Numbered from the stretch's first letter, positions 12,127 through 23,689 are shown. The stretch is DNA of 64,000 bases from Tetrapyrgos nigripes (GCA_013368315.1 JAACJM010000005.1:1116001-1180000); one strand, 5' to 3'. Numbers and translations: made by a program. The notes: generated from the sequence alone by a model not told the origin.

Positions 12127-12708
12127 TTGATTTCGAGGCTGGTATTACTCCCAGCCTTTTGTTTTGAAAGTGTTACACTGCTATACTCACATTCACGATT
12201 GACTATGTACACCTTTCTTCTAATATTAGACGTGTCCCCTTTATATCAGTCAATGGTTCAGACTCGGGTTAGGAAGTCGCCAAACGGTCTCGCAAGCCAG
12301 TCGTATAGGTTTCAGAATGGCTTGGTGAGGCACCTCCAGCTCGTCATCCATGCATGTGTTGGTCGGCTTCGAGTCTTCAGTCCCCTTAAAGACTTTTCAG
12401 ACGCTTCTTTAACAAAGCTGGAGTTTGCTGCCACGATTGACGATGCGACTTTATCAAAGCTTCTGGTGTAAGTACGCCTAGCATTGTCCGTATTTTGCCT
12501 TCAAGTTCTCATTTGGGGTGGTCCAAACTCGGTTATACGCAATATCAAAATCCTTGGGTGCTCATTAACACGCATTGACATCCAAATCCGGAAGCAAGGA
12601 GTCGGGCGCTTGCACAGGGCCATTATCTTTTCGGAGATCTGGTCTGGCGGGGACAATGCTTTCTGGCGGGACCATGTCTTACAATTTCTTTTGGGAAGTC
12701 AAAGCTGA
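12127..12708 (+). pseudogene. LRR-like gene relic
   Basis: A frame open from 12127 (first ATGs at 12206 and 12252) is stopped by a TAA at 12469-12471, then continues in the same frame to 12708. The text across the stop looks like one protein: LTKLEFAATIDDATLSKLLV before it, and RNIKILGCSLTRIDIQI after it, both with a leucine-repeat rhythm. A GTAAGT overlaps the stop, but the only nearby acceptor gives a 38-base intron that loses the frame. Either an unseen splice or a nonsense mutation separates the halves. The style resembles the C-terminal part of F-box/LRR proteins, but this is inference. Confidence 0.3.
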
Positions 12709-12732
12709 AAGTCCAAGCTGAATCTCGAAGAG

Positions 12733-12739
12733 TATAAAA
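12733..12739 (+). promoter_or_regulatory. TATA box
   Basis: TATAAAA lies 108 bases before the ATG at 12841. A pyrimidine/CA-rich leader follows. Confidence 0.5.
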
Positions 12740-12840
12740 TGTATCCTATGTCTGCAATTTTCTACAAATCCACCTCACGAGTCCACATTATATTCCCCTA
12801 TACGCGCACCCCAGAGTCTACATACCAGCCGTCCATAACA

Positions 12841-13198
12841 ATGCAGAATCCTCATGGGTAAGAAGAACACCCTCACGTTCTATATTCCGTTTTTTGCTAA
12901 TCCATGTCCTCTCCTCTCAAGCCATTCCCATTCCCAATCCCACTACCACTCTACCCTTCCGCACGCAAGGCGTGAAGACTATCCCCTTCAATTCGCAGAC
13001 TTCTCCATTGGCGCTGTGCTGCAGCAACCATCCCAAAGCAACCATCTTCTGACACCAGTACCCCATTCGCACCCACCCTCACATTCCAATCCAAGTCCGA
13101 GAGACTTTCAAATCATCCTCTGCGACCAAACGGGGAAAAAGCCAAGGGATAAGAAAGATTGGGAACAGCACGTGAACAGGTTCTCCTCAAGGAAGTAA
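12841..13198 (+). CDS. small two-exon hypothetical protein with His/Ser-rich N-terminus
   Basis: Exon 1 is 12841-12857 (ATG plus five codons, ending in phase 2) and exon 2 is 12922-13198. The 64-base intron has GG|GTAAGA, a branch-like TGCTAATCC and a pyrimidine-rich CTCTCAAG acceptor, and it restores the frame exactly. The 97-aa product has a low-complexity start (HGHSHSQSHYHS), then a more ordered part (REDYPLQFADFSIGAVLQ), a second His/Pro/Ser linker, and a C-terminal block DFQIILCDQTGKKPRDKKDW that is basic and probably structured. No family is recognised. A TATA box at suitable distance and canonical splicing support expression. It may be a truncated paralogue of a larger protein. Confidence 0.6.
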
Positions 13199-15070
13199 CA
13201 AGCGTACTAGTTCTGCCACCACCACTTTGCCACCAGCTCGTCGTCTGCAGACTGTAACATAGAATATAATCATCAGTAGGATGATTTAGAGGTGTAAATT
13301 AGGAATAGGAACTAATGGAAACTACCCACATACGCACTTGTAAGTTTAGGACTACAAAGAGCTCTTGACGCGACTATAATTTGAATATTAATGGAACAGG
13401 GCCGTGGGAAAAACAGCGTCACGCCAAACTTGCACAGCGTCTCAAGCACTACTCACCCTCCTCCACCCCAAAGCTTTTGTCCTCTTCCTTACTCAGGCAT
13501 TCTAGTCTTATGCTGGAGTGTTTTCTATGATCCTGACGACCATCTCAAGATGTACCTCCGAGGGTGAGGATTGCTACGGACGAACTTATCTCCCAGTCTG
13601 TGATCTATTTATAAGAACCGCAATGGGTGTCAATCCATGGAGAACCGGCTGGGATTATTGATTGTAACGGTGTGTGAAGTATGGACGAGTGACCTCAGGC
13701 TGCGGATGGGCGAAAGGTATGTATGTGCATTATTTGCATGGCTCTGCATTAGCACCGAACCATTCTTGGATGCAGACCCGGGAAACCATCCTTTCGCATC
13801 TCAATTTTCCACAGAGAAGGCACCATGTGTAATCTCTGTCATAGGTGTGTTTGGCCGCTAGCAAATGTCGCCCAGTATGCTGCCCGTCTCTTTTTCTCTC
13901 TTTCATATCGTCGCTCGTTCAGTTTAAGTTCGTCTCCTTTCCGACCTTTCATGGATGATCAGTCATTGATGCGAGTTTTCATTTGTATCAGACCTGAACT
14001 ACTTGGAGGAACGGCTTCTCGACCTACGATCCTGTGAACCCTTGAGTCAGCTTAGGGGAGACTATTCTCGATCCATGTCGCAGAATCGGCGCTTGTTTTG
14101 CTCACTTCGTCTTTCTGCGACCTCATGTGTATTTCCCGGAGGAGAGCAATTTGTAACTGATGCATAACCGTACCGCTCTCTTCTCGTCGCATTTCAACTG
14201 GCCTAGGGTGTGCACAGTACTGATTCTTTGTGTGCCAGGATCAACTCATCCCAAGCTCCTTTTAACTGCCTTTGCCGCCGAGGTTAGGGATACGATTCCT
14301 CCTGCAACGGAAGCCTCGGTCAGCTAGAACTCCCCAGGACTGAAAACTGACGTGTCATGCACGTTCTTTCTTTCTCTGAGCTATGGTAGCCAGCCCTGGC
14401 TACGCCGGTTCCCTTTCCTCGCAGTCAACAACGTGCCTTCCACGAGATACGCTCCGTTGTACTTCCATAGAGGCCTTTTCTTATGATCTCTAGCTCTTCA
14501 GCTAATTCTATTCTGAACGATCTCCGTGGCCATGGAGACATTCATCACTGGCGTCTGGTCGTTCATCGGTCTGTACGCCATTGCTTCCCAGAGCTGATTT
14601 CTCAAAGCTGATCCCCCTCTATTTAGTGTTCAGTCCGTTCATTTTTCCTCCGCCGTCTTCTGCGATTTAGAAGGGGATGTAACTGTCTGAGTGCAAGTAT
14701 CTTGCTCCTCTGTTTCTGGCTTCCCTCTCTGATGCTTCCTTCTCTGGCAGTCCTCCGTTGTCCCGTCATCCACCAAATTTATGCCTCTGTCGCTATTTTC
14801 AATGGGTGGCCCTTACTGGTACCCTTTCTCTCAAATTAATGTGTTCTCAGTCTTAGATGCGTCCTTTTATACTTAATCTCCTTTTGAGGAGTTGGTTTAA
14901 AAAACACAAAGTCACGCCTGATAACAGTTGGTTCATCCTTCTGCTCATGACGGTCATCATCTAAGCTGCAAGACTTTCAAGTGGTCTCCGTAGAGTAGTT
15001 CAAACCTCACATTGTAACGAATCAGGCTTCTAGAATTACATCAAAGCTGTATAAATGACGACTTGGCCAT
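13199..15070. other. no supported gene
   Basis: Frames at 13637-13861 and 13825-14037 are short and lack motifs. The stretch 13.9-14.9 kb is pyrimidine-rich on the plus strand. It shares short runs with 8.2-8.3 kb (GGAGACATTCRTCACTG), hinting at an old common ancestor, but nothing functional is visible. Confidence 0.4.
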
Positions 15071-17476
15071 CTACAATGCACGCCCAACCTTCGGGATCAT
15101 CTGAGGCGGTTGTGCATCCAGCTCTGCTATTTCCCTGTAGCATAGATCTGCGTACCAGTTCTCCTCGTAAAAATTCTTCGGAAGTCCATACTGTGCCACC
15201 CTATTGGAACCTTCGATCAGATGATCCCTAATACGATGACGCAACGGGTTTCCTGCCCGGTGGTTACTGTATTTGTTGGACGTCCGGTGTCGTGCGTCAA
15301 TATGCTTCATCAATTCTGTTATGTCGCCATGTCGCCACACAAGTGGTCTCACTGTGTATTTCCGGACACCATCAGGACTCTCGTCTCCACTCTCGTCGTC
15401 ACTCATTCCATATTGCTTCAGTTTATCCAAAACAACACCTGCACTTATCCAAATATCTTGGTTCATTTCACCTTCAATGAGCGTATTAACAGTATCGAGA
15501 CGCGCATCAAAGAGCTGGAATTGGGTTAACAAAAGAATTCGGAAGTATACTGCACTTATCTTACATTCTCTCTGCGTTTGCGCTGCCTGTGCTTTCGCTG
15601 AAGTGTATCGTAACCCTTCTCTCCTAAATCACGAGCATTTTTGGTAATCTCAAGGTTATCCGGCCTAGGAGTAGGGAGATTGCAGAGTCGGATATGATCC
15701 CTGAGGGATCGCAGGCGTTGCGCAAAATAACCCTCAATGTCTTCATGGGTAAACGCCGAGTCTTGGTACTCCGGTCTCTTTTCTAAAAAATACTTCGCAA
15801 ATTGGCTGCCCAATTCAATGTTCCAAGCGTGTTTGAGATCAGTCCAGACAATGCGGAGTGGCCGGTGCTTCAAGTCTGGTACTGTGTTAGCCAGCTCTTC
15901 GGTTACGACTACCTTGTTTTGCAGATAAAGGTCAATGATGTTCAGGTCTTGCTTGATGTTGAATAAAGGATTCATAGTCTCTCGTACAGCTGCCTAAATT
16001 GAGACAAGTAATTTTGTAACCGTAGATTGGCAACAAAATTGAAATTGGCGTACGGAGAAGGTTATTCTGTCCTGAGTTCGATTTTGAGGTGGTTTTGTCT
16101 CAAAAAACCGGGCGCGCCTCCTGCGACGCGAACGGTGGTCACTTTGAGCCTTCTCCACCGCAAACTCTATTAACCCTTTTACGTCGTTGATGGTGATGGA
16201 TTCTCGACTCAATCGATCTAACCTTGAAAAAACTTGTTCAAGTCCATCGTTGGTCCGAGCCCTATGCTCAGCATATTCTTTTTCCAGGCGGTTCACCTGG
16301 CTCAGAATATCATCTTGATTGCCACGATCATTTCCTGCCCCTCCGCTGAAAGACTCGCTGTGATGATTGTCACCACGTGAAGAAGATGGGCCTTGACTAT
16401 CCCCAAACGTAGCTCGATCATTCTGCCGACCTGGTTTGGAACGTCCAAATGGTTTGGAAAATATCTGGGCCTAAGCATAAAACAAGACAATCTTGTCAAT
16501 GATGCGGAAATCTGGAAGTACACGGACAAAGACTAGCCATATCGGCATCAACGCTGTTCGAGTTATCCTGACTCTGGTTCTGAGTAGTCCCATGGCTAAA
16601 GATGAAGGATGAAGAATTTATTAGGTCGAAAAAGTTTGAATCCACGTACTACCCCATGTTCACATCCTCAGACTGACGCTGAGCTTGTTCATATATCTCC
16701 CCGTTCATATCGACGTCCTGTGGCTGAGAATCTGAAGGTACAGTCGAGTGCAGCGGCTGAGTTTTTAGATGTGGAGTTGAGCTCATGTCATTATCTTGAG
16801 ATGGTTGAGATCCTGGAGAAAGGGCCGATGTCATGTCTGCATCCTGTGGCGGCTGAGCTTCTGGAGCTTTTGGATGTGCGGTACTATTCGGATTCTCAGT
16901 CGAGCTCATGTCACTATCTTGAGGTGGTTGAGATTCAGGAAAAGGGACCGAAGTCATGTCTGGATCCTGTGGCGGCCGAGCTTCTGGGGATTGTGGATGT
17001 GTGGTAGTATTCAGATTCTCATTCGATGCCTGATCTTCTGGATTTGCACATTGCCCGACAAATACTGGGGGCAGTGGCTGTTTGGGGAGTTGTTCAGTTC
17101 TCTGTGGTCCAGGGGCCCTGTTAGGATGCACAGCAGAGTCCTGGACCGCTTCAGCATGCGATTTCACAATCAGTAGTACGAGATGTTTTGTACCATCAGA
17201 TCAATACGGATATATTTCCTCCCGTCTTGGGTTGCCACTCGCTCACTCGAGCTGATAGTATGCTCCTGATCATCTTTGCTCTGGTCACTTGAAATTCCAT
17301 CGTCTGATTCGGAGCTGGCGCGCTAGTAAGATAGGTGTGTGACCAAACTCCATGAAAATCGTGTAAGAACGCACTTTCCGCCTGTTTGTATTTCCCTGGC
17401 CAGGTTCCATAACGATACTGGATATTTTGACGTCGAATATATCAGACAGGAATTGGTTTGCAGAGTTTTTGAACAT
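15071..17476 (-). CDS. seven-exon lineage-specific hypothetical protein (about 680 aa)
   Basis: Minus-strand exons: 17476-17375, 17322-17194, 17140-16653, 16595 to about 16553 (end unresolved), 16470-16054, 15993-15565, 15514-15071. Introns are 50-60 bases with good borders (AAA|GTGCGT..CTAG; ATG|GTACAA..CCAG; GG|GTAGTA..TTTAG; TCC|GTACGC..TTTAG; AAT|GTAAGA..TTCCAG). Only the donor of exon 4 is unclear: no strong GT lies in the needed phase. Exon 3 encodes a Pro/Gln/Asp linker with five copies of a P-x-Q-D-x-D-M motif (PPQDPDM, PPQDSDM, PPQDADM, PSQDNDM, QPQDVDM). Exon 5 has a coiled-coil-like helix (VNRLEKEYAEHRARTNDGLE) and an RRRRRAR basic cluster. Exons 6-7 hold the conserved-looking core: RIVWTDLKHAWNIELG, FLEKRPEYQD, FTHEDIEGYF, SLRDHIRL, RKHRQRKRR, and a C-terminal LPKNFYEENWYADL. 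I recall this style from multi-copy Agaricomycete proteins of unknown function. No catalytic motif is seen; a nuclear role is a guess from the basic clusters. Confidence 0.7.
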
Positions 17477-17510
17477 CGCTCGTATTTATTGCGGGGTGGA
17501 TGCCGATGCA

Positions 17511-17557
17511 TGGCTTAGGGTTATTAGGATATCCTAGGGTTTGAGTAGGGGTCTACC
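17511..17557 (+). repeat. dispersed 45-bp repeat, copy 1 (TTAGGG-containing)
   Basis: Begins CTTAGGGTTATTAGGATATC and continues to GTAGGGGTCTACCCC. It is nearly identical to 59701-59746, with about two differences in 45 bases. It contains an AGGATATCCT palindrome. It sits 5' of the seven-exon gene and next to the G-rich array. Confidence 0.75.
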
Positions 17558-17765
17558 CCAGGGGGGGGTAGGGGAGGGGCAGGATTTGGGCAGGGGAGGG
17601 GCAGGATTTGGGCAGGGGAGGGGCAGGATTTGGGTAGGGGAGGGGCAGGATTTGGGTAGGGGAGGGGCAGGATTTGGGTAGGGGAGGGGCAGGGGTGGGG
17701 CAGGGTTTGGGTAGAGGAAGGGGAGGATTTGGGCAGAGGAGGGGTAGGGGAGAGGGAGAGGAGAG
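17558..17765 (+). repeat. 22-bp G-rich minisatellite
   Basis: GGATTTGGG recurs every 22 bases at 17582, 17604, 17626, 17648 and 17670, embedded in GGGGAGGGGCAGG runs, then degrades into purine-rich sequence. The plus strand has many G3-G4 runs suited to G-quadruplexes. Proline-rich frames on the other strand are by-products. Confidence 0.85.
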
Positions 17766-17875
17766 ACAGGAGAGAGATGTGTCTGCACTTACCTTGATTG
17801 TATATTTACTGCAGACTATTTTCTGACATTGACTTACATTGATAGTATTTTTTTTTTGTGAGATTGGAGTCCAAC

Positions 17876-18140
17876 ACGCAGCTGGACGCTCAAGTCGTTC
17901 ATGCTGCATGCAGAGTACTTATATTGATAGGATTGAGATTTTGAGTAACACGCAGCTGGACGCTCAAGTCGTTCATGCTGCATGCAGAGTACTTATATTG
18001 ATAGGATTGAGATTTTGAGTGACACGCAGCTGGACACTCAAGTTGTTCATGCTGCGTGCAGAGTACTTATATTGATAGGATTGAGATTTGAGTGACACAC
18101 AGCTGGATGCTCAAGTCGTCCATGCTGCGTGCAGAGTACT
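17876..18140 (+). repeat. 74-bp tandem repeat with GACGCTCAAGTCGTTC palindrome
   Basis: Units start at CTGGAYRCTCAAG at 17882, 17956, 18030 and 18103 (periods 74, 74, 73). Each contains an imperfect GACGCTCAAGTCGTT palindrome and GCAGAGTACTTATATTGATA. The array runs straight into the next one. Confidence 0.85.
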
Positions 18141-18149
18141 TACATCTGC

Positions 18150-18535
18150 ATGAACTTCTTGGTTGTTCATGCCTTGTTCCTCTCATTCATCTGCGTGGAC
18201 GACTAAGTTGTTCATGCCTTTTTACTCTCATGAATCTGCATGAACGACTTGGTCGTTTACGCCTTTTTACTCACATGAATCTGTGTGAACGACTTGGTCG
18301 TTCACGCAATTTTACTCTCATTTATTCTGTGTGAACGACCTGGTTGTTCACGCCTTTTTCTTCTCATTAATTCTGCGTGAACGACTTGGTCATTCACACC
18401 TTGTTCCTCATTCATCTGCATGGACGACCAAGTCGTTCACGCCTTTTTTCTCTTATGAATCTGCGTGAACGACTTGGTCGTTCACGCGATTTTACTCTCA
18501 TTTATTCTGTGTGAACGACCAATCGTTCACGCTTT
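18150..18535 (+). repeat. about 45-bp tandem hairpin repeat (GTGAACGACTTGGTCGTTCAC)
   Basis: About eight units with spacing 43-46, each centred on a GAACGACTTGGTCGTTC palindrome followed by GCCTTTTTACTCTCAT. Arms vary between units (GACCTGGTTGTTC, GACCAAGTCGTTC), but most remain self-complementary. Confidence 0.85.
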
Positions 18536-18589
18536 TTATGCTCATTGGGTGAAAGAGCACATAAGATGTCTGGTGCACAGACCAAGTCA

Positions 18590-21020
18590 GAACGCCTAGA
18601 GCGTTTGCTTGGTCCGTGCACATCTGTACGCCCAAAGCGTCCATGAACGCTCTGGGCGTACAGATGCGGTGTGGGTGTTTCCTGTGCACAGACCAACCCA
18701 GAACGCCCAAAGCATTTGGTTGGTCTGTGCACATCTGTACGCTCAAAGCGTTCACTGACGCTTTGGGCGTTCAGATGTCCTGTGGTTTCCTGTGCACGGA
18801 CCAAGTCAGAACGCCCAAAGCGTTTGCTTGGTCTGTGCACATCTGTACGCCCAAAGCGTCCATGAACGCTTTGGGCATACAGATGCGGTGTGGGTGTTTC
18901 CTGTGCACGGACCAACCCAGAACGCCCAAAGCGTTTGGTTGGTCTGTGCACATCTGTACGCCCAAAGCGTCCATGAACGCTTTGGGCATACAGATGCGGT
19001 GTGGGTGTTTCCTGTGCACAGACCAACCCAGAACGCCCAAAGCGTTTGGTTGGTCCGTGCACATCTGTACGCTCAATGCGTCCATGAACGCTTTGGGCAT
19101 ACAGATGCGGTGTGGGTGTTTTCTGCGCATGAACCAACCCAGAACGCCCAAAGCGTTTGGTTGGTCCATGCACATCTGTACGCTCAAAGCGTTCACTGAC
19201 GCTTTGGGTGTTCAGATGTCCTGTGGTTTCCTGTGCACGGACCAAGTCAGAACGCCCAAAGCGTTTGCTTGGTCTGTGCACATCTGTACGCCCAAAGCGT
19301 CCATGAACGCTTTGGGCGTACAGATGCGGTGTGGGTGTTTCCTGTGCACGGACCAACCCAGAACGCCCAAAGCGTTTGGTTAGTCCGTGCACATCTGTAC
19401 GCTCAAAGCGTCCATGAACGCTTTGGGCGTACAGATGCAGTGTGGGTGTTTCCTGTGCATGGACCAACCCAGAACGCCCAAAGCGTTTGGTTGGTCCGTG
19501 CACATCTGTACGCTCAATGCGTCCATGAACGCTTTGGGCGTACAGATGCTGTGTGGGTGTTTCCTGTGCACGGACCAACCCAGAACGCCCAAAGCGTTTG
19601 GTTGGTTCGTGCACATCTGTACGCTCAATGCGTCCATGAACGCTTTGGGCGTACAGATGCGGTGTGGGTGTTTCCTGCGCACGGACCAACCCAGAACGCC
19701 CAAAGCGTTTGGTTGGTCCGTGCACATCTGTACGCTCAAAGCGTTCACTGACGCTTTGGGCGTTCAGATGTCCTGTGGTTTCCTGTGCACGGACCAAGTC
19801 AGAACGCCCAAAGCGTTTGCTTGGTCTGTGCACATCTGTACGCCCAAAGCGTCCATGAACGCTTTGGGCGTACTGATGCGGTGTGGGTGTTTCCTGTGCA
19901 CGGACCAACCCAGAACGCCCAAAGCGTTTGGTTGGTCCGTGCACATCTGTATGCTCAAAGCGTCCATGAACGCTTTGGGCATACAGATGCAGTGTGGGTG
20001 TTTCCTGTGCACGGACCAACCCAGAACGCCCAAAGCGTTTGGTTGGTCTGTGCACATCTGTACGCTCAAAGTGTTCACTGACGCTTTGGGTGTTCAGATG
20101 TCCTGTGGTTTCCTGTGCACGGACCAAGTCAGAACGCCCAAAGCGTTTGCTTGGTCTGTGCACATCTGTACGCCCAAAGCGTCCATGAACGCTTTGGGCG
20201 TACAGATGCGGTGTGGGTGTTTCCTGTGCATGGACCAACCCAGAACGCCCAAAGCGTTTGGTTGGTCCGTGCACATCTGTACGCTCAAAGCGTCCATGAA
20301 CGCTTTGGGCGTACAGATGCAGTGTGGGTGTTTCCTGTGCACGGACCAACCCAGAACGCCCAAAGCGTTTGGTTAGTCCGTGCACATCTGTACGCTCAAA
20401 GCGTTCACCGACGCTTTGGGCGTTCAGATGTCCTGTGGTCCTGTGCACGGACCAAGTCAGAACGCCCAAAGCGTTTGCTTGGTCCGTGCACATCTGTACG
20501 CCCAAAGCGTCCATGAACGCTTTGGGCGTACAGATGCGGTGTGGGTGTTTCCTGTGCACGGACCAACCCAGAACGCCCAAAGCGTTTGGTTGGTCCGTGC
20601 ACATCTGTACGCTCAAAGCGTCCATGAACGCTTTGGGCGTACAGATGCGGTGTGGGTGTTTCCTGTGCATGGACCAACCCAGAACGCCCAAAGCGTTTGG
20701 TTGGCCCGTGCACATCTGAACGCCCAAAGCGTCGGTGAACGCTTTGGGCGTTCAGATGTCCTGTGGTCCTGTGCACGGACCAAGTCAGAACGCCCAAAGC
20801 GTTTGCTTGGTCCGTGCACATCTGTACGCCCAAAACGTCCGTGAACGCTTTGGGCGTACAAATGTGGTGTGGATGTTTCCTGTGCACGGACCAACTCAGA
20901 ACGCCAAAGCGTTTGGTTGGTCCTTGCACATCTGTACGCCCAAAACATTCGTGAACGCTTTGGGCGTTCAGATGTCCTGTGCACGGACCGTTTGCTTGGT
21001 CCGCACATCTGGACGCTCAA
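18590..21020 (+). repeat. 111/108-bp double-hairpin satellite array
   Basis: About 22 tandem units of 111 bp (some 108 or 106). Each unit has two palindromes. Hairpin A is GTGCACGGACCAA ... TTGGTCCGTGCAC around AACGCCCAAAGCGTT. Hairpin B is CATCTGTACGCYCAAAGCG ... CGCTTTGGGCGTACAGATG. Two unit flavours alternate, with linkers GCGGTGTGGGTGTTTCCT and TCCTGTGGTTTCCT. Because most units are multiples of three and lack stops, long frames arise in several registers on both strands, including 741 codons on the minus strand at 18502-20727. I read these as non-coding. Related, more degenerate units recur at 28.0-28.46 and 28.8-29.17 kb. Confidence 0.92.
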
Positions 21021-21359
21021 AGTGTGGGTTAGGGTTACATACATGTACGACTTGAGCGTACATGTATGTATCCAGGCACATCTAGCATTGACGCTTTGAG
21101 CATTCAGATGCCGTTCTTCACAAAAAAAATTAGTTGGTCTCTGAGCATTCAGATGTGGTACATAGATGTACCTAGCATCTCCACCTTGTTCCATGTGTGT
21201 ACATGCATGAAACGTCAAAGGCGGAGACTACATCTAATGTATCCGTCAATGTAGGTATGCAGATACGTGCAAGTAAAACCGTGTCTAATTAACGCGATCG
21301 CGTTAATTACATCATCAAGTCTTTCTCTCTCTCTTACCAATACCTCGACGACAGCCCTC

Positions 21360-22900
21360 GCTCTCAAATCACATCCTAGACCGGTCTTCGGATGACAGCA
21401 GTCTCTGGCTACCGGTCAGGATCTTAGGAACTAGCAAGTTCCTCAACTCAACTCTCAGTGATGAAAAATCTCCGTAAAGTATGTCTTTTTTCATCGTTTT
21501 CTTTGCTTTTTGAGTCTAATCATGAGTTTTAAGACCATCCGAATTGAATACGATCCACTCTGAGGCAATACAACACCCCGTTCTGGACACATCCATATCA
21601 TCTCCTCCTCCTCAATACTACCTCCGCTCCTCCTCGTCCTATGGTTCAAATGTTGTCATCCTGGATTCGATTCTGGGGTTTTCCGACCGTCCGAATACGT
21701 TGGTGACGTTCTCGAAGCCGTAGCACGTTGTCCGGACTCGATATGGCTCATTTTCGGGTTTTGGGATCTTTGCAGAGGGTATAACTTTCGAACGGGAGGT
21801 GTACTTCTTTTATAAATGATATATCCGTATTCTACTCACCAACCACATTCCATAGCACCCCTTACTTGTCCTATTCCGTCAAAAATTGGCCAAGCTACAA
21901 TACCCTCTCCCCCCGTCTTATACTGCTTCTACCAGCCTGATTCCTGCGCCTACATCCTTCTTTGAGCCCATTCCTTCCTTTTAGGACGTTATGAGCCCGT
22001 TACATTCGACTCTGGGGCACCCGCCATCAGGTCTTTTCAATATGTGCACCTGCACCTCCTCCCCCTTCCTATCTCCACTTCTCCTCGCCCTATTGTCCAT
22101 ATTTCTTCATCCAGGACTCGATTCTAGGGTTTAAGAGCCCTCCGAACACGATGGTAACGTTTCCGAAGGTGTAGCACATCGTCTGAGCTTGCTAACCCCG
22201 ATTTTTGCCATTTTCGATTTTTTGAAAGGGTATAACTTTGGAACGAGAGGTCCGTTCACTTTTTCAATCATATATTCGGATTTTGCTCATCAAGCCGATT
22301 CTATAGCATCCCCAACCTGTCCAATTCCATCAATAATTGGTGAAACTACAGCTACCTCTCCTCCCCACCTAAAACTGCCTCTACCGTCGTCATCTCGGCG
22401 CTGAAATCCTTACCTAAGGCCATTCCTCCCTTGTTGGACCCCCAGAACCCACTACAGTCCATGCTGAGGACCTCCGACCCGTTTATCTCCAATATGCGAA
22501 CCGAGTCCTCCTCCCCCTTACCACCTCCACTCCTCTTCGCCTCCTGGTCAAAATTTCTTCATGCCGGACTCCATTCCAGGGTTTCTCGACCCTCCGGACA
22601 CGATGGCGATGTTTCCGAACGCGTATGACGTCGTCCGGGCTCGCTATCCCCGATTTCCGTGATTTTTGATTTTTTAAATGGCTATAACTTGGGAACGCGA
22701 AGTGCGTTCGCCTTTGTAATCACATATTTGTATTCTTCTCATAAAACTCATTCTATAGGACCCTTGACTTGCCCAATTCATCAAAATCTCGTCAGACTAC
22801 AACCCGGCTCTCTCATCTCATCACCGTCTTTGGCATTGAACCTCCAGTCCTTGCCTGGTCATGTATGTTAGCAACGTAGCCCAGTCACACACTATGCACC
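21360..22900 (+). repeat. degenerate 450-bp tandem units (three)
   Basis: A landmark of the form TATAACTTTGGAACGNGAGG occurs at about 21780, 22228 and 22681, spaced 449 and 452 bases. Each is followed by similar text (ATTCTATAGCAYCCC, CCAATTCCATCAA). The units are old and diverged. They are the reverse complement of the family at 23.7-24.8 and 62.4-63.7 kb. Confidence 0.7.
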
Positions 22901-23479
22901 CTTTGGATACCTGCGCAACAGGAATCCGAAGATGTGTATAGTGTTGTAACAGTCCTATGAAGCCGTCTTTGGAGGAGAACTATGTACTCTCTTTAATATC
23001 ATAATATATATGTTGATTTTGGATTTTATTTGTATGTAGATAGATCTATGTATTCTGCTTCCACCGTCCTAGGAGGAAGCTCTGAACAGACCATGTAAAC
23101 TCCGGTTTGCATGGTTTGTGGAAATATACTTGCACATGTACATGCATCTACATGCATGTATCTCCGCTGTGGCCGTTGTATCTGTGTGCATGCATGTACA
23201 CACATATATCTCTGCCTTGATCGTTCCATGGTGTACAGTTCGCAAGTGCCGTTCTTCTTCCCTTCCTCGCGGTATTCGAATTCGTTTCATATGGCTCTGA
23301 TCAACGAATTTGCTTCGTTGCTCAGTTCTTTAATTGGTTCACCACCTTCCACCTCTCCTTGGCTTTAACATCGTTCCGCTCCGTTGTTCTCGCTATCCGG
23401 CCGTCATCCTCCATTTTCAAGGCCGTAGAATTTGATTAGAGCCATTCCAAGTCCTCAATCTTTGTCGTTCTTGCTAAGA

Positions 23480-23640
23480 GTCAAGAAAAATACTCGACGC
23501 TCAAAGCGTCGAGTACTTTACTCAACGCTCTAGTGGAGTTCTGACGCTCAAAGCGTTGAGAACTTACTAGAGCCTCTCGGAACTCATTACGTTGCGGAAC
23601 GCTTTGAGCGTCCAGCCGTCAGGGACTAGAATGTAGGATT
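23480..23640. repeat. palindrome cluster (GACGCTCAAAGCGTC type)
   Basis: CTCGACGCTCAAAGCGTCGAG is a perfect palindrome followed by AGTACT; further copies are GACGCTCAAAGCGTTG and GAACGCTTTGAGCGTCC. The ACTTACTAGAGCCTCTC tail is repeated at 27.73 kb, so these clusters share linkers as well as stems. Confidence 0.85.
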
Positions 23641-23689
23641 GGGTTGAGGAAAAGATGTATGCGAAGAAGTGAGTGTAGTGGAGGCAATA

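Noticed and set aside
17511..17557. Telomere tract
   Set aside because: Only one TTAGGG per copy and no tandem run; the sequence is an interspersed repeat.
18502..20727. 741-codon minus-strand open frame as a repeat protein
   Set aside because: Units are 111 or 108 bases without stops, so long frames appear in several registers on both strands. No start context, domain or unique sequence.
18590..21020. CRISPR array
   Set aside because: Units are contiguous with no unique spacers, are much longer than CRISPR repeats, and the sequence is eukaryotic.
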